Positions 8,163 to 16,923 of a stretch of 51,818 nucleotides of DNA are shown here, piece after piece. The position numbers were made by a program, and so were the translations under genes. Every line of letters starts with the position of its first letter. Position 1 is the stretch's first letter. Under the pieces are notes generated by a model. That model was not told the DNA's origin, made no database searches, and saw only the letters and a list, made by a program, of their open reading frames with translations. Source of the stretch: Deltaproteobacteria bacterium UBA6601 (GTDB taxonomy: Bacteria > Myxococcota_A > UBA796 > UBA9615); the NCBI GenBank assembly GCA_002433485.1, contig DJIF01000131.1, positions 1-51,818 of the forward strand. The letters run 5' to 3'.

Positions 8163-8190
8163 TGATCTTCGGGCACGTACCTGAAGATCA
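8163..8190. terminator. Hairpin between convergent genes, possible bidirectional terminator
   Basis: TGATCTTCGGG (8163-8173) pairs with CCTGAAGATCA (8180-8190), 10 of 11 positions, around a 6-nt loop. It lies between the mrfB stop and the stop codon of the leftward RNHCP gene, which it includes. There is no U-run, so it would not be a classical intrinsic terminator; it may end transcription with Rho or stabilise mRNA ends. Confidence 0.45.
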
Positions 8191-8763
8191 CTTTGAGGGC
8201 CACAGCCCAGCGAGCTGGTCCGGTGCTATCTGCCAGTCGGGGTAGAGGCGATTACGTCGTTCGTGGCCGCAGCGTCGACAACGGTGGGTAACCCGAAAGC
8301 TGCCCTTGCTTAGCTCGGGAGCGCTGGGGTCCATGATTCCGTGACAGTTTGACTGACGGTCACCAGGAACATCTCCGTCGACATGAAGACTACGTAGGCA
8401 ACGGGGGCAGTGATTGCGGATTTTGCTGCCTGGCGCCGGAGGTACTGGAAGACCGCAGTGGAGACAATTGAAGCTCTCGTTACGGGCGATGGGGTTAGAG
8501 CGGGCCTGGGCTGCTACGGCGCGCCCAGAGGCGAGCCGTAGCAGCTTCTCTGCGCTGGTACTGTGACTCAGTTGAAGTTGGTCGGCGAGCTGCGTGCGAA
8601 GTTGGGCGCCGGCCGGGCTCTCCAGTGCAGCCGCGGTAGCGCGAAAGGCTGCCTTGCTGGGCCGGGCCAGGTTGAGCAGGCTCTCCAGGCCCTGGCCTTC
8701 CTGTAAGGCGTTTAAAGCGGCCGTAAAGGCCTTGGGGTCGGCGCCCTTGCCCGGACCGCTCAT
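8188..8763 (-). CDS. RNHCP-domain zinc-ribbon protein
   Basis: 191 aa. The first ~90 residues are helical with no family signature. From about residue 97 there is an RNHCP domain: FNCLHCGLPV, then IRNHCPRCLRSLHVDGDVPGD, NCHGIMDP and a final HRCRRCGHERRNRL. The CxxC pairs suggest one or two bound zinc ions. The family is widespread and largely uncharacterised, with nucleic-acid binding often assumed. The ATG overlaps the stop of the upstream GT39-like gene by 4 bp, so the two are probably co-translated. The long N-terminal helical extension seems longer than in typical RNHCP proteins (from memory). Confidence 0.75.
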   Translation of the reverse strand: MSGPGKGADPKAFTAALNALQEGQGLESLLNLARPSKAAFRATAAALESPAGAQLRTQLADQLQLSHSTSAEKLLRLASGRAVAAQARSNPIARNESFNCLHCGLPVPPAPGSKIRNHCPRCLRSLHVDGDVPGDRQSNCHGIMDPSAPELSKGSFRVTHRCRRCGHERRNRLYPDWQIAPDQLAGLWPSK

Positions 8764-10532
8764 TGCCAGCCAGGTCCTGCTTCGCCGGAACCGAAACGGG
8801 GCGGCACTAGCCGCTCGTTGTCATCGGGCTCGGTAGCGACGTAGAGAGCCCAGCCATATCCCTGGTCGCGCATGGGTGGGCTGCGATCGATCGGTGTGAG
8901 GAGTACAGGACCTGCTTGCTGTTGTTGGTTTTCCAGGAGTTCGCCGGTAGGGCTGTAGCGATAGCCGAGAAATGGCGCGATCTGGGGCGCTTCCGTCCAG
9001 TCTTCCTCGAACCAGATGACATATTGGATGCTGTGCTTCAGCAAGAAATTGCCCACACGGTCTAGCTTCAGTTGGCGGGCGTCGGGAGGGAGCTGAGTCC
9101 AGGGAATCTGCTCAGGATGGCCTTGGTATCGAGCATAGAGCTCGCTATCTAGCGGGATGCGTTGCAGTTCTTCCTCGCTGGAGACTCGAACCTCATCGGG
9201 TAGCAGCCACCATGAATACACGCGTAGCTTGGAATCGACGCGCTTCAGCCATACTTCAGGAATGCTGGACACGAGCACTCCGGTGCCTGCAGGGAGCTGC
9301 TCTTCCATCCATCGTGATAGCTCCAGCTGGGGGCGGTACCAGCGTTCTGCTCGTTCCATTTGGTAGCTGGCTTCTTGCGCAAAAGAGGGCAGGGGTCCAA
9401 TCAGCATGGCGGTGATGACTACCGCGCGCAGCGACTTGGGTGCTTGGACCAGACGCCGATCTATGGCGAACCATCCCGCTGCTGCCAGCAGGGTCAGGAA
9501 AGGGACTGCAGGGAGCAGCCACACCCAGTAGAGATTGTGATTGGGGTCGTGATGGGCGAGGAAACCCTCTAGCAGCCAAACGCCAAGGGTGAATCCGGCA
9601 TAGACCACAACGGTCTTGCCGCCGGGCCTCGCCGCACCGCGGAGCAGTGCGAGTGCCCCGACCGTAGCGGCCAGCACGATGGTCCAGGAAAGCTTACGTG
9701 GCAGGGTCCAGGTAAGCAGGGCCCAGCTGGTCTGTAACCCCTGCTGCAGCCATGCGGAGAGGTCGAAGCTTTGCTGTGCGCCGTGGACTTCAGGTGCAAG
9801 GTTTTGCGTCAATGGACCAAGGATGAAAGCCGTCTCCCAACAGCGGTTTAGATCTTCCAGGTTGTATTCCAGACCAAGGCATCGCTCCTGGATTAGAGAG
9901 ATGTAGGCTTGCCACCCAACCATGACGCTGCCGAGCATCACCAGGGGCAGGCCAAGCTGGCGAAAACTTCGCCCTCTACCGCAAATCCATGTCCACAGGG
10001 CCGGCAGGTAGAAGCTGGCGACCGCCTCCATCCGCACCAGAAAGGCCAGGGCAGTGAGGCCGAAGCCGCGCACCCGTGATCCCCAGATGAGCAGGGTCAT
10101 GGCCATAAAGCCCAGGCAGGTGAACACCGGAGAACGCAGTGTAGAGGCGCCGTAGAGCGCCATTTCCGGTTGGAAGATGAGCCAGAAGCCCACCATCCAG
10201 CCAGCAGCTGGACTCAGTAGTTTGCGGGCTAGGAGCCCGGCTACCGCGACGTTAACGGACGAAAAGGCCAGGGTCATGGCCAGGGCAGAGCTGCGAGGGT
10301 CCTCGTGCGTCCATCGAAGCAGTGCAGCCATGGAATACCAGCCTGGCATGTGCGCAGTTCGAAACCAGGTGAAATCGCTGTCCAGAACTTCGCGAATCAT
10401 CATGAGGTTGCCGTAGTCGCCCTCTTCCCAGCCGAAGAAGCGCCCGGACAGCAGCCAGCGGACTATGGCTGCCGCGACCAGAAGGATCCCAAATTGAATC
10501 CCAGCACTGCCGATCTCGGTGCGGTTGGCCAT
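8760..10532 (-). CDS. GT39-like (ArnT/PMT superfamily) polytopic membrane glycosyltransferase
   Basis: 590 aa. About ten hydrophobic segments fill residues 10-390, followed by a soluble domain. The first outer loop carries the acidic GWEEGDYGNL motif, then RTAHMPGWYSMAALL; this is the layout of lipid-phosphate-sugar-dependent glycosyltransferases (GT39 and relatives), where the acidic pair is catalytic. Other visible helices include LPRKLSWTIVLAATVGALALL and VWLLPAVPFLTLLAAAGWF. The donor is presumably a polyprenyl-phosphate sugar at the inner membrane; the acceptor is unknown. It is the first gene of a two-gene leftward operon with the RNHCP gene. No strong Shine-Dalgarno site is visible. 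Confidence 0.65.
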   Translation of the reverse strand: MANRTEIGSAGIQFGILLVAAAIVRWLLSGRFFGWEEGDYGNLMMIREVLDSDFTWFRTAHMPGWYSMAALLRWTHEDPRSSALAMTLAFSSVNVAVAGLLARKLLSPAAGWMVGFWLIFQPEMALYGASTLRSPVFTCLGFMAMTLLIWGSRVRGFGLTALAFLVRMEAVASFYLPALWTWICGRGRSFRQLGLPLVMLGSVMVGWQAYISLIQERCLGLEYNLEDLNRCWETAFILGPLTQNLAPEVHGAQQSFDLSAWLQQGLQTSWALLTWTLPRKLSWTIVLAATVGALALLRGAARPGGKTVVVYAGFTLGVWLLEGFLAHHDPNHNLYWVWLLPAVPFLTLLAAAGWFAIDRRLVQAPKSLRAVVITAMLIGPLPSFAQEASYQMERAERWYRPQLELSRWMEEQLPAGTGVLVSSIPEVWLKRVDSKLRVYSWWLLPDEVRVSSEEELQRIPLDSELYARYQGHPEQIPWTQLPPDARQLKLDRVGNFLLKHSIQYVIWFEEDWTEAPQIAPFLGYRYSPTGELLENQQQQAGPVLLTPIDRSPPMRDQGYGWALYVATEPDDNERLVPPRFGSGEAGPGWQ

Positions 10533-10551
10533 TTGTTGATGGTAGCCGGAA

Positions 10552-10588
10552 TGACGTCACTTGACCGGGAGTCAGGGCGATCTACCTT
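10552..10588 (+). promoter_or_regulatory. Putative promoter and palindrome for the tilS operon
   Basis: An 8-bp palindrome TGACGTCA (10552-10559) is followed by a -35-like TTGACC (10561-10566), 16 bp, and TACCTT (10583-10588). The -10 ends only 8 nt before the ATG at 10597, so the transcript could be nearly leaderless. All elements are weak taken alone. Confidence 0.3.
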
Positions 10589-10596
10589 CATGGGTG

Positions 10597-10830
10597 ATGG
10601 ACATGCGGCCGCGAAACTTCTTCCCACCCAAGGGTCCTGGGCGTCTGCTCAAGGCAGCCCTGCGGATCGTGCTGAGACCTCTGGCTCCGATGTTTAAAGA
10701 GCGGGCAATGTCGATTCGAAGCGAGGCTGAGGATCTAAAGCGCCGCATTGGGAGCATTGAGGTCCGGCTGGAAGAAGTTCACTCGAGTCTGAACGAGCTC
10801 ACCAGCGAGTTGAATCAGGAGTCGTCTTGA
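10597..10830 (+). CDS. Small coiled-coil protein upstream of tilS, function unknown
   Basis: 77 aa. The basic, proline-containing N-terminus (RPRNFFPPKGPGR) is followed by a short hydrophobic stretch (AALRIVLRPLAPMF). The C-terminal ~35 residues form a probable coiled coil (EAEDLKRRIGSIEVRLEEV). No known family is recognised. Its stop overlaps the tilS TTG start in TTGA, so it is very likely a real co-translated gene. The ATG at 10597 is chosen over a GTG at 10594 and a TTG at 10561; no Shine-Dalgarno site is visible. Confidence 0.5.
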   Translation: MDMRPRNFFPPKGPGRLLKAALRIVLRPLAPMFKERAMSIRSEAEDLKRRIGSIEVRLEEVHSSLNELTSELNQESS

Positions 10831-12299
10831 GCAGCCTTGCGTGTCGCTTCCGAGTTGAATTATCGAGTCGCCCGGAGCTGCTTCCGCCGGCCGGCTCAGC
10901 TGCGCTTATCGCCTGTTCGGGGGGTCTCGACAGCACAACTATGGCTCGTTTGCTGGTGCCTGAGCTCAAACGCCGTCGCAGCGCCGTAGGACTGGCTTAT
11001 CTGGATCATGGCTGGCGTCCTACCGAGGTGGGTTATGAGCGAGAGTTGGTCGCTGAGTTGGCAAGCGAACTAGCTGTTGATTTCATCACGGGCAGCGTGA
11101 CCGTGGCGGCCGAGCGCCGTCGCTCCATTGGCAGGGAAGCCGCCGCTCGCGAACTGCGTAGAGCGTGGCTGCTTGAGCAGGCCGCCGAGCGCGCCGCAAG
11201 TAGGATCTTTCTTGGTCATCATAGGGACGATCAGTTAGAGACCATCTTGCTGCGCAGAGCAGAAGGGGTCTCTGTAGAAAGAGCAGCCGGAATGCCTCCG
11301 CTTTCCTGTTTTTTTTCAAGGCCTTTGCTTCCATTCAGCAAGAAAGATCTTAAGGATTTTTGTGATACTGGGGGCTTCGCCTGGGCCGAGGATTCGTCCA
11401 ACTTTGACAGCACCCTCCGTCGCAATGCGCTGCGCGCAGATGTCCGCGCCCGTTGCCGGGACGAGCCAGAGCAGTGGATGGAACAGATTCTTCGTGAGGG
11501 CGAGCTGGCGCGTCGCTATCTCGACCAGCTTGCCCATGGGGCCGAGGCTGTGTTGGAGAGGTTGTTGGTCGAGGGGGCTGCCGGTGACAGCCGATTGGTG
11601 TTGAGTCAATTGGAGCTGGGGCGGCTGGAACCCGAACTGGCCATCTGCGCGCTACAGCGTCTTTGCGTCACCGAGCTTTGGGGCTCGCGTCCACCCTCGA
11701 GGCGGGCCTTTGAGAACCTCCTTGACGGTGTCCGTAGCAGGGGTCGATCGCGTCTGTTTCAGCTTGGTGCCGGTTGGAATGCGCGCCTTGCCGCTGGCAA
11801 GTTGGAGTTGCGACGAGGCCTTGCTTTTGAGCAGGAAGCAGCGGCGGTCCAGGCTCCTCAGGTCTTGCAGGCTGGGAAACCGCTTCAATGGCCTTGTTTT
11901 GGTGGATTGGGGCTGCGTGAGCTCAGCTCAGCGGCGGCTGCGGATCAGCTCAGTCGTGTTCCTGGCCCGGGGCGTTCATATGCGCTGTTCGACCGTGGCG
12001 CGTTACGAGGCCCGCTCTTCGTAAGATCGGTCGGTGTCGGGCTGCGCATGCGGCCATTTGGTGGAGTTGGTTCGCGGAAAGTGCGTGATGTCCTTGCGGA
12101 GGCAGGAGTTCCTCGCTATCAGCGGGGTAACTGGCCGGTTGTGGTGGACTCAGAGGGCAGCGTCCTGTGGTTGCCGTGCTTGCGAGCGGCGGACCTGGCA
12201 CCGCTCCATTCTGATTCCACCCATGCCAGCTTGCTGTACACTACCGCGTCGCTGAGCGGATCTGCGCCCATCGACGCCATTGAGGATGTGATTTCATGA
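10827..12299 (+). CDS. tilS: tRNA(Ile)-lysidine synthase
   Basis: 490 aa. TilS uses ATP to attach lysine to C34 of the tRNA-Ile with a CAU anticodon, changing its reading from AUG to AUA. Seen: the N-type ATP pyrophosphatase PP-loop SGGLDST at residues 31-37, then AYLDHGWRP, FLGHHRDDQLETILLRR (the family HHxDDQ(A/V)ET motif), RPLLPFSKKDL and WAEDSSNFDSTLRRNALR (family motif D-x-S-N-x-x-x-x-x-R-N). The C-terminal ~200 residues form the tRNA-binding part. It starts with TTG, preceded by AGGAG. The next gene, ftsH, overlaps by 4 bp; tilS-ftsH is a common pairing in bacteria. Confidence 0.93.
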   Translation: MSSLACRFRVELSSRPELLPPAGSAALIACSGGLDSTTMARLLVPELKRRRSAVGLAYLDHGWRPTEVGYERELVAELASELAVDFITGSVTVAAERRRSIGREAAARELRRAWLLEQAAERAASRIFLGHHRDDQLETILLRRAEGVSVERAAGMPPLSCFFSRPLLPFSKKDLKDFCDTGGFAWAEDSSNFDSTLRRNALRADVRARCRDEPEQWMEQILREGELARRYLDQLAHGAEAVLERLLVEGAAGDSRLVLSQLELGRLEPELAICALQRLCVTELWGSRPPSRRAFENLLDGVRSRGRSRLFQLGAGWNARLAAGKLELRRGLAFEQEAAAVQAPQVLQAGKPLQWPCFGGLGLRELSSAAAADQLSRVPGPGRSYALFDRGALRGPLFVRSVGVGLRMRPFGGVGSRKVRDVLAEAGVPRYQRGNWPVVVDSEGSVLWLPCLRAADLAPLHSDSTHASLLYTTASLSGSAPIDAIEDVIS

Positions 12300-14128
12300 A
12301 GCAGGCTCACAAGACATTTGCCTTTTGGCTCTTTCTCCTGTTGCTGGTGTTGCTGTTGCTCGCCGTGGTGAAGAACCAGAGTGTTCAACGAGCAGAACAT
12401 CTCAACTGGACTGAGTTCAACGAGAAGATGGCAGCGGGCGAGGTGCGAGAGATCACGGTTGCCGGGGATGAGCAGGTTACTGGCTTCCTCGTAAACGGCG
12501 GCCGCTTTACCAGCCGTGGTCCGATAAAGAGTGAGCCCTTTCAGCAACGGCTAAAGGGGAGCGGGGTCGCCGTCGAGTACGTCAAGGCTCGGGAAGGTGG
12601 CTGGGGAACAGCCTTCTTACAGTGGTTGCCGCTGCTGTTTGTGATCGTGCTGTTGGTATTCCTGATGCGGCAGATGCAGGCCGGCGGCGGCAAGGCCATG
12701 CAGTTCGGCAAGAGCCGCGCCCGAATGCTCAATGAGGAGAGCAAGGTCATTACCTTTGAGGATGTGGCCGGAGTTGAAGAGGCTAAGGAGGAACTTGAGG
12801 AGATTGTGTTCTTTCTCAAGAGTCCGGAAAAGGTGACTCGACTCGGTGGGCGAATCCCCAAAGGTGTTCTTCTTATGGGGCCGCCGGGGACCGGCAAGAC
12901 TCTGCTTGCGCGCGCGATCGCTGGTGAAGCTGGTGTTCCATTTATGTCCATTTCAGGTTCGGACTTTGTGGAGATGTTTGTCGGGGTTGGCGCAAGTCGG
13001 GTCAGAGATCTGTTTGAACAGGGTAAGAAGAATGCCCCTTGCATCATCTTTGTGGATGAGATTGATGCGGTAGGTCGGCATCGTGGTGCTGGTCTTGGGG
13101 GTGGTCATGACGAGCGGGAGCAGACCCTCAATCAGCTGTTGGTGGAGATGGACGGCTTTGAGTCCAATGACGGTGTGATTCTCATCGCTGCTACCAATCG
13201 CCCTGATGTGCTCGATCCGGCGTTGTTGCGACCCGGTCGTTTTGATCGGCGCATTATGGTTCCTTCGCCCGACATCAAGGGCAGAGAGAAAATCCTCGGA
13301 ATCCACGCTCGCGAACTGCCCTTGAGTGAGGATGTGGACCTGCAGGTGGTAGCTCGTGGAACGCCAGGCTTTACCGGGGCAGACCTCGCCAATGTGATGA
13401 ACGAGGCCGCCCTTATTGCCGCCCGCAGGGAGTCGGACGCCGTGGCAATGACGGACGTTGAGGTTGCTAAGGACAAAGTCATGATGGGCGCCGAACGACG
13501 TTCAATGATGATCCCCGATGATGAGAAACGGACCACCGCCTATCACGAGGCCGGTCATGCGATCGTCGCTGCCTTGCTTCCCGGTACGGACCCCATTCAC
13601 CGGGTAACGATTGTGCCGCGTGGGCGTGCTCTTGGCCTTACTCAGCAGCTTCCCGAGACCGACCGCTTCACCCGCGATAAGGACTCACTGGTGAAGAACA
13701 TCACCATCCTGATGGGTGGCCGGGCGGCGGAAGAGGTTGCACTTGATCAGGTCACTACCGGTGCAGGAAATGACATTGAGCGGGCTACTGAGCTGGCCCG
13801 TAAGATGGTCTGCGAGTGGGGGATGTCGGAGGCGATGGGGCCGTTGGCCTTCGGCAAGAAGGAGGAGGCGATCTTTCTGGGTAGGGAGATGAGCCAGCAT
13901 CAGGACTACTCTGAGCAGACCGCGATTCAGATTGACAGTGAAGTGCGGCGTATTGTCTCCAGCTCTTACGAGCACGCAGTTTCCCTGTTGAAGGGTCATA
14001 TGCAGGCCTTGCATGACCTGAGCGCTGAACTCCTGGCCCGGGAGACGGTGACGGGTGAAGAGGTCAAGCGAGTATTGCGTGCTTGTATGGGTGAAGGTCT
14101 GCCTAACAGCGGCGAGAACCCGGCCTGA
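12296..14128 (+). CDS. ftsH: ATP-dependent zinc metalloprotease FtsH
   Basis: 610 aa, the usual length. FtsH is a hexameric inner-membrane AAA+ protease degrading misfolded membrane and regulatory proteins. Seen: transmembrane helix 1 (FWLFLLLLVLLLLAVV), a periplasmic segment, helix 2 (WLPLLFVIVLLVFLM, about residues 105-120), Walker A GPPGTGKT near residue 195, Walker B IIFVDEIDAVGR, the second region of homology ATNRPDVLDPALLRPGRFDR, and the zinc site HEAGH at 417-421. The ATG overlaps the tilS stop. All key residues are present. Confidence 0.97.
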   Translation: MKQAHKTFAFWLFLLLLVLLLLAVVKNQSVQRAEHLNWTEFNEKMAAGEVREITVAGDEQVTGFLVNGGRFTSRGPIKSEPFQQRLKGSGVAVEYVKAREGGWGTAFLQWLPLLFVIVLLVFLMRQMQAGGGKAMQFGKSRARMLNEESKVITFEDVAGVEEAKEELEEIVFFLKSPEKVTRLGGRIPKGVLLMGPPGTGKTLLARAIAGEAGVPFMSISGSDFVEMFVGVGASRVRDLFEQGKKNAPCIIFVDEIDAVGRHRGAGLGGGHDEREQTLNQLLVEMDGFESNDGVILIAATNRPDVLDPALLRPGRFDRRIMVPSPDIKGREKILGIHARELPLSEDVDLQVVARGTPGFTGADLANVMNEAALIAARRESDAVAMTDVEVAKDKVMMGAERRSMMIPDDEKRTTAYHEAGHAIVAALLPGTDPIHRVTIVPRGRALGLTQQLPETDRFTRDKDSLVKNITILMGGRAAEEVALDQVTTGAGNDIERATELARKMVCEWGMSEAMGPLAFGKKEEAIFLGREMSQHQDYSEQTAIQIDSEVRRIVSSSYEHAVSLLKGHMQALHDLSAELLARETVTGEEVKRVLRACMGEGLPNSGENPA

Positions 14129-14157
14129 GTTCGAGTCTCCACCAGGGGCTGGGTGCG

Positions 14158-15009
14158 ATGCGGAATCTGCGTTGGCAGGGCGGTGGTCTGGCTGCCGAGC
14201 GGGTTGCCGTTATGGGGATTCTCAACGTAACTCCGGACTCGTTCTTTGATGGCGGTCGCTATGGAAGTGTCGATCAGGCCTTGGCTCGGGCGAAGCAGAT
14301 CCTTGAGGAGGGTGCTGATGTTCTGGATGTCGGTGGTGAGAGTACGCGTCCGGGCTCTGTAGGGGTCAGCCTGGACGAAGAGCTGAACCGGGTGCTTCCG
14401 ATAGTTCGTGCGCTACGTACGGGCTCTGCGCCATATCCACTCCCGATCTCGGTTGACACCAGCCGCGCAGAGGTCGCCGATGCTGCCCTTGCAGCCGGTG
14501 CCGAAGTCATCAATGACGTTACAGGTGGGACCCGCGAGCCAGAAATCCTCGATGTTGTGGGTCAACGCGGTGCAGGCCTGGTGTTGATGCACATGAGGGG
14601 AAGCCCGGAGACGATGCAGGACAATGTCGAATACAAGGATCTGGTCGCTAGCGTCCTGACTCAACTTGAACATTGTTGTGCGGCAGCCAGCAGTGCAGGG
14701 GTGCCGCTGGAGTATCAGGCGGTTGATCCTGGCATCGGCTTTGGAAAGAGTGCCCAGGGTTGCCTGGAACTGCTCGCTAGGCTTGGCGAGTTGCAGGTAC
14801 TGGGCCGCCCAATTCTGCTTGGAGCTTCTCGAAAGTCGTTTCTCGGCGCTGGCTTTGGTCATGAGGGAGAGCAGCGGTTGGTGGGATCGCTGGTCGCGGC
14901 CACTCAAGGGGTGCTTGCCGGAGCGTCCATCGTTCGAGTTCATGATGTTCAGGCCACTCGGCTTGCGGTGGACGTAGCCGCCGGCATCCGGGATGCTTGC
15001 TCGCGATGA
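14158..15009 (+). CDS. folP: Dihydropteroate synthase
   Basis: 283 aa. It condenses p-aminobenzoate with hydroxymethyl-dihydropterin pyrophosphate in folate synthesis and is the sulfonamide target. Seen: GILNVTPDSFFDGGRY near the N-terminus, DVGGESTRPGS, ISVDTSRAEVADAAL, EVINDVTGG, LMHMRGSPETMQ, DPGIGFGKS and LGASRKSFLG; all are family signatures in the expected order. The gene follows ftsH by 29 bp and its stop overlaps the cdaA ATG by 3 bases in ATGA. No unusual residue stands out. Confidence 0.96.
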   Translation: MRNLRWQGGGLAAERVAVMGILNVTPDSFFDGGRYGSVDQALARAKQILEEGADVLDVGGESTRPGSVGVSLDEELNRVLPIVRALRTGSAPYPLPISVDTSRAEVADAALAAGAEVINDVTGGTREPEILDVVGQRGAGLVLMHMRGSPETMQDNVEYKDLVASVLTQLEHCCAAASSAGVPLEYQAVDPGIGFGKSAQGCLELLARLGELQVLGRPILLGASRKSFLGAGFGHEGEQRLVGSLVAATQGVLAGASIVRVHDVQATRLAVDVAAGIRDACSR

Positions 15010-15860
15010 GTTCCTTTTTCGCCGAGCTTCGCGTCGCCGATGTGGTCGACATTCTGGTGGTTGCGAGCCTGGTCTACTGGATCCTGTTGGTTCTCAAGGG
15101 GACCCGCGCGGTGCGGGTCTTGATCGGGCTGCTCATCCTGGTTGCCCTGTATGCCCTCTCGCATCTGGTTGGACTCTATACGGTGCAATGGATCCTGGAG
15201 GAAGTGAGCATCTACCTGGTCCTTACGATGATCGTGCTGTTCCAGGAAGAGATTCGCCTCGGGTTGGCCCGGGTGGCTCGACCTTTGGTGGGTTCAAGTT
15301 CGCGCAGAGATGCGCTGGAGGTCTATCAGGAGATCGCGAGGGCTTCATTTCGGCTCGCTGATCAAGGGCGTGGTGCGTTGGTTGTGGTGGAGCGAGAGGC
15401 TTCTCTTGAGAGCTTGTGTGAGCACGCCTCACCACTGGATGCAGTACTCAGCGAGGAACTCCTCGTCGCCTTGTTTCAGCCGGGAAGCCCGGTTCATGAC
15501 GGTGCCGTGGTGGTGCGCGGGGACCGGGTGGTTGCGGCTAGCGTCTTTTTGCCTTTGGCGCGGCGGCAGAACCTATCGCGGACTTTGGGGACTCGCCATC
15601 GAGCCGCGCTGGGCCAGACTGAGGACAACGACAGCATGGTTGTAGTGGTGTCCGAGGAGCGGCGGCGGGTCTCACTCGCGTGTCAGGGGCAGCTTTACGC
15701 TGTCGCCACTCCCGATGAACTGAGGCTTAAGGTGCAGGAATTGCTGTCCATAGAACAGGTTCGGCGGGTCGAGCAGAGTCGTGCCGATCGAGGCGGTGTC
15801 GAGACCACTGCGCCGGCTCCTTCCAGAGCCACATCGAGCCCCGATGAGGAGGGCAGCTGA
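15006..15860 (+). CDS. cdaA: Diadenylate cyclase (c-di-AMP synthase), CdaA type
   Basis: 284 aa. It makes cyclic di-AMP from two ATP at the inner membrane. Three hydrophobic helices fill about residues 10-80 (VVDILVVASLVYWILLVL, VLIGLLILVALYALSHLVG, VSIYLVLTMIVLF). The DAC (DisA_N) domain follows with the catalytic DGA near residue 165 (PGSPVHDGAVVVRG) and RHR near 197 (LGTRHRAALG). Both motifs are intact, so activity is expected. The next gene is a YbbR-domain protein, matching the conserved cdaA-cdaR-glmM arrangement in which CdaR and GlmM modulate CdaA. The ATG at 15006 overlaps the folP TGA. Confidence 0.94.
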   Translation: MSSFFAELRVADVVDILVVASLVYWILLVLKGTRAVRVLIGLLILVALYALSHLVGLYTVQWILEEVSIYLVLTMIVLFQEEIRLGLARVARPLVGSSSRRDALEVYQEIARASFRLADQGRGALVVVEREASLESLCEHASPLDAVLSEELLVALFQPGSPVHDGAVVVRGDRVVAASVFLPLARRQNLSRTLGTRHRAALGQTEDNDSMVVVVSEERRRVSLACQGQLYAVATPDELRLKVQELLSIEQVRRVEQSRADRGGVETTAPAPSRATSSPDEEGS

Positions 15861-15861
15861 G

Positions 15862-16923
15862 ATGGCTGCAGAGCGTGGTGCATGGACAGCCCGCTTGAGC
15901 TTGCGGCCAGGGGATAATCTCGGTCTTAAGGTTCTTTCCCTGGTTCTGGCGCTTATGGGGTGGTTGCTGGCCAGGGGTGAGCAGACCTATCAAGAGGTGG
16001 TGGTGGTACCGGTAGACTATCTGCTGCCCACCGATCTGGTGCTGCTGAACGGCACCACCCTGCCGGAACGGGTCGTGATTCAGGTGTCGGGCTCGAAGGC
16101 TGCGTTGGGTGGGATGAAGAACCAGCTTAGAGAGGGTGCAATTCAATATCTTGTGGATCTGGAGGATGCCGAGCCCGGTCGGGCCGTGCACAGCTTCCGG
16201 CTGCCGCCGCTCGGGATGTCTTCGGTGGTGACCCTACAGACCGTTTCACCTGCTGAGGTCGAGCTGCAGTTCGATGCTCTGGCAAAGCGTACCCTGCCAG
16301 TTCAACTGAGCGTTCGCGGCAGCCTGCCGACCGGCTATGTGCTGCAATCGCGGGACATTGAACCGGGTTTTGTGACCCTTATGGGGGCTCGGAGTGAGCT
16401 GGCCGATTTGCAGGCTATTCCTACGGTGCCTGTGCAGCTGTCTACCCGTCGGAGCTCTGTGGACCAGACCATTGCGCTGGATCTAAGTGGGATGCACATG
16501 CACCCCGATAGCGCCACTTCGGTGCAGGTTAGGCTGGACATCCTGGAGCAGGCCGGCGATCTGCAGTTGGCAGAAATCCCTGTTGTGGTTGCTGACCAGC
16601 AGCGCTTCAAGGTGAACCCCTCGGTGTGCACTGTTACTTTGTTTGGGCCCCAGCCAGTGCTGGCCGAATTGGGCGCTGAGTCGGTGCGCGGTGAGGTGGT
16701 GGCGAGGCTGGATACCGAGGAGGACCGCAGAGTGGCTGCCTCTGAGCTGATCTGGGACCCGGCCAGGGTCTCTGACGCGCAACCGGGCATCGTCATTCGC
16801 ATCGATCATGCGAGAGCGGGAGAGGTCGTGGTGAAAGCCGTTGAGCCAGCTGCGTTTGCAGTGGAGCTTTTAGCGCCTCCTGTGGCGGATGGAGCAGGTG
16901 CTCAGGAAGGTAAAGAGGACTAG
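15862..16923 (+). CDS. cdaR: YbbR-domain protein (CdaR-like regulator of diadenylate cyclase)
   Basis: About 353 aa. One N-terminal transmembrane helix (LKVLSLVLALMGWLLA, about residues 20-36) is followed by extracytoplasmic YbbR repeats, for example ERVVIQVSGSKAAL, TLPVQLSVRGSLPTGY and PSVCTVTLFGPQPVLAEL. In Firmicutes CdaR binds the CdaA membrane part and changes c-di-AMP output; the same role is inferred here from position. The ATG at 15862 has GAGGAGGG about 9 nt upstream; longer upstream starts would overlap cdaA. Its stop immediately precedes the glmM ATG. Confidence 0.85.
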   Translation: MAAERGAWTARLSLRPGDNLGLKVLSLVLALMGWLLARGEQTYQEVVVVPVDYLLPTDLVLLNGTTLPERVVIQVSGSKAALGGMKNQLREGAIQYLVDLEDAEPGRAVHSFRLPPLGMSSVVTLQTVSPAEVELQFDALAKRTLPVQLSVRGSLPTGYVLQSRDIEPGFVTLMGARSELADLQAIPTVPVQLSTRRSSVDQTIALDLSGMHMHPDSATSVQVRLDILEQAGDLQLAEIPVVVADQQRFKVNPSVCTVTLFGPQPVLAELGAESVRGEVVARLDTEEDRRVAASELIWDPARVSDAQPGIVIRIDHARAGEVVVKAVEPAAFAVELLAPPVADGAGAQEGKED

